From JAWXBG01 sp044375415 (GTDB taxonomy: Bacteria; Bacteroidota; Bacteroidia; Flavobacteriales_D; Sanyastnellaceae): 15,356 nt of DNA. Below are positions 15,151 through 15,356 of this stretch, one piece after another. The position numbers and the translations under genes were made by a program. Positions within the stretch are counted from its first letter, which is position 1. Every line of letters starts with the position of its first letter. The notes under the pieces are model-generated. The model ran no database searches. It saw only the letters and a list, made by a program, of their open reading frames with translations, and was not told where the DNA came from. The stretch lies in contig JBILMS010000071.1 in assembly GCA_044375415.1 (NCBI GenBank), positions 1 to 15,356 of the forward strand, read 5' to 3'.

Positions 15151-15356
15151 ATAATGTCTGATTTTTATTAAAAGTCACTCCGGCTTAACACGTCATATAA
15201 ACGTATTACTTCCTCCTTCTCATAATCTTCAAGCGTTTATCAAATTTGCCTGTTTGATAGTAGCACAAATGCTATTTGGGATATTTCTGTGATAGATATA
15301 CGTTCTTAGATCTGCCTTTTTCACTCGAAATTGGGCTTTTGCTCTTTCGTAAAAAT

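Noticed and set aside
15229..15356. A minus-strand frame open for 42 codons from the window edge to a stop at 15229-15231, with other short coding-looking pieces in the neighbouring frames down to about 15170.
   Set aside because: It has no visible start, is short and matches no family I recognise. It may be the tail of a gene or a decayed gene beyond the window, but the 206 bases after the methyltransferase stop hold nothing I can call, including no clear terminator.

Overview
The window looks like a stretch of a Bacteroidota chromosome, probably Flavobacteriales-like. The support is a secreted protein ending in a type IX secretion (T9SS) sorting domain, tandem outer-membrane beta-barrel genes of the BBP2 and DUF2490 types, a short AtpC, mostly absent Shine-Dalgarno sequences, and matches to the Bacteroidota -7 promoter motif TAnnTTTG. 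The placement is inferred from protein families; there is no rRNA or other taxonomic marker. No tRNA, rRNA, insertion sequence, CRISPR array or prophage is visible.

Layout. 1-1155: the 3' part of atpD, then atpC and a clear intrinsic terminator. 1228-4319: three plus-strand genes (BBP2-type porin, DUF2490 outer-membrane protein, lysA). 4330-8333: a minus-strand, tightly overlapping four-gene operon. In transcription order it holds two paralogous sugar-nucleotide epimerases of the CDP-tyvelose/paratose 2-epimerase type, a DPM1-like GT2 glycosyltransferase and a polytopic GT-C-like membrane protein. 8424-8951: a small two-helix membrane protein, divergent from the operon. 9009-10472 (minus): a T9SS-exported sialidase-fold protein with a CxCC...CPxSGP cysteine signature. 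10638-15150: plus-strand housekeeping genes recX, prfB, fumC and an RsmF-like rRNA m5C methyltransferase.

How the genes work together. AtpD and AtpC are parts of F1-ATPase. The minus-strand operon reads as one pathway: make an unusual sugar nucleotide, charge it onto a polyprenyl phosphate, and transfer it to an acceptor on the periplasmic side. The sugar and acceptor are unknown. The rest are independent housekeeping or envelope genes.

Most notable points. prfB is an intact gene with a canonical +1 programmed frameshift (UGA at 11291-11293), so a start taken downstream of the stop is wrong. One of the paired epimerases has Phe in place of the catalytic Tyr of the SDR YxxxK motif while its neighbour keeps Tyr. 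That four-gene cassette is the best candidate here for an undescribed system. The secreted cysteine-signature protein is the second.
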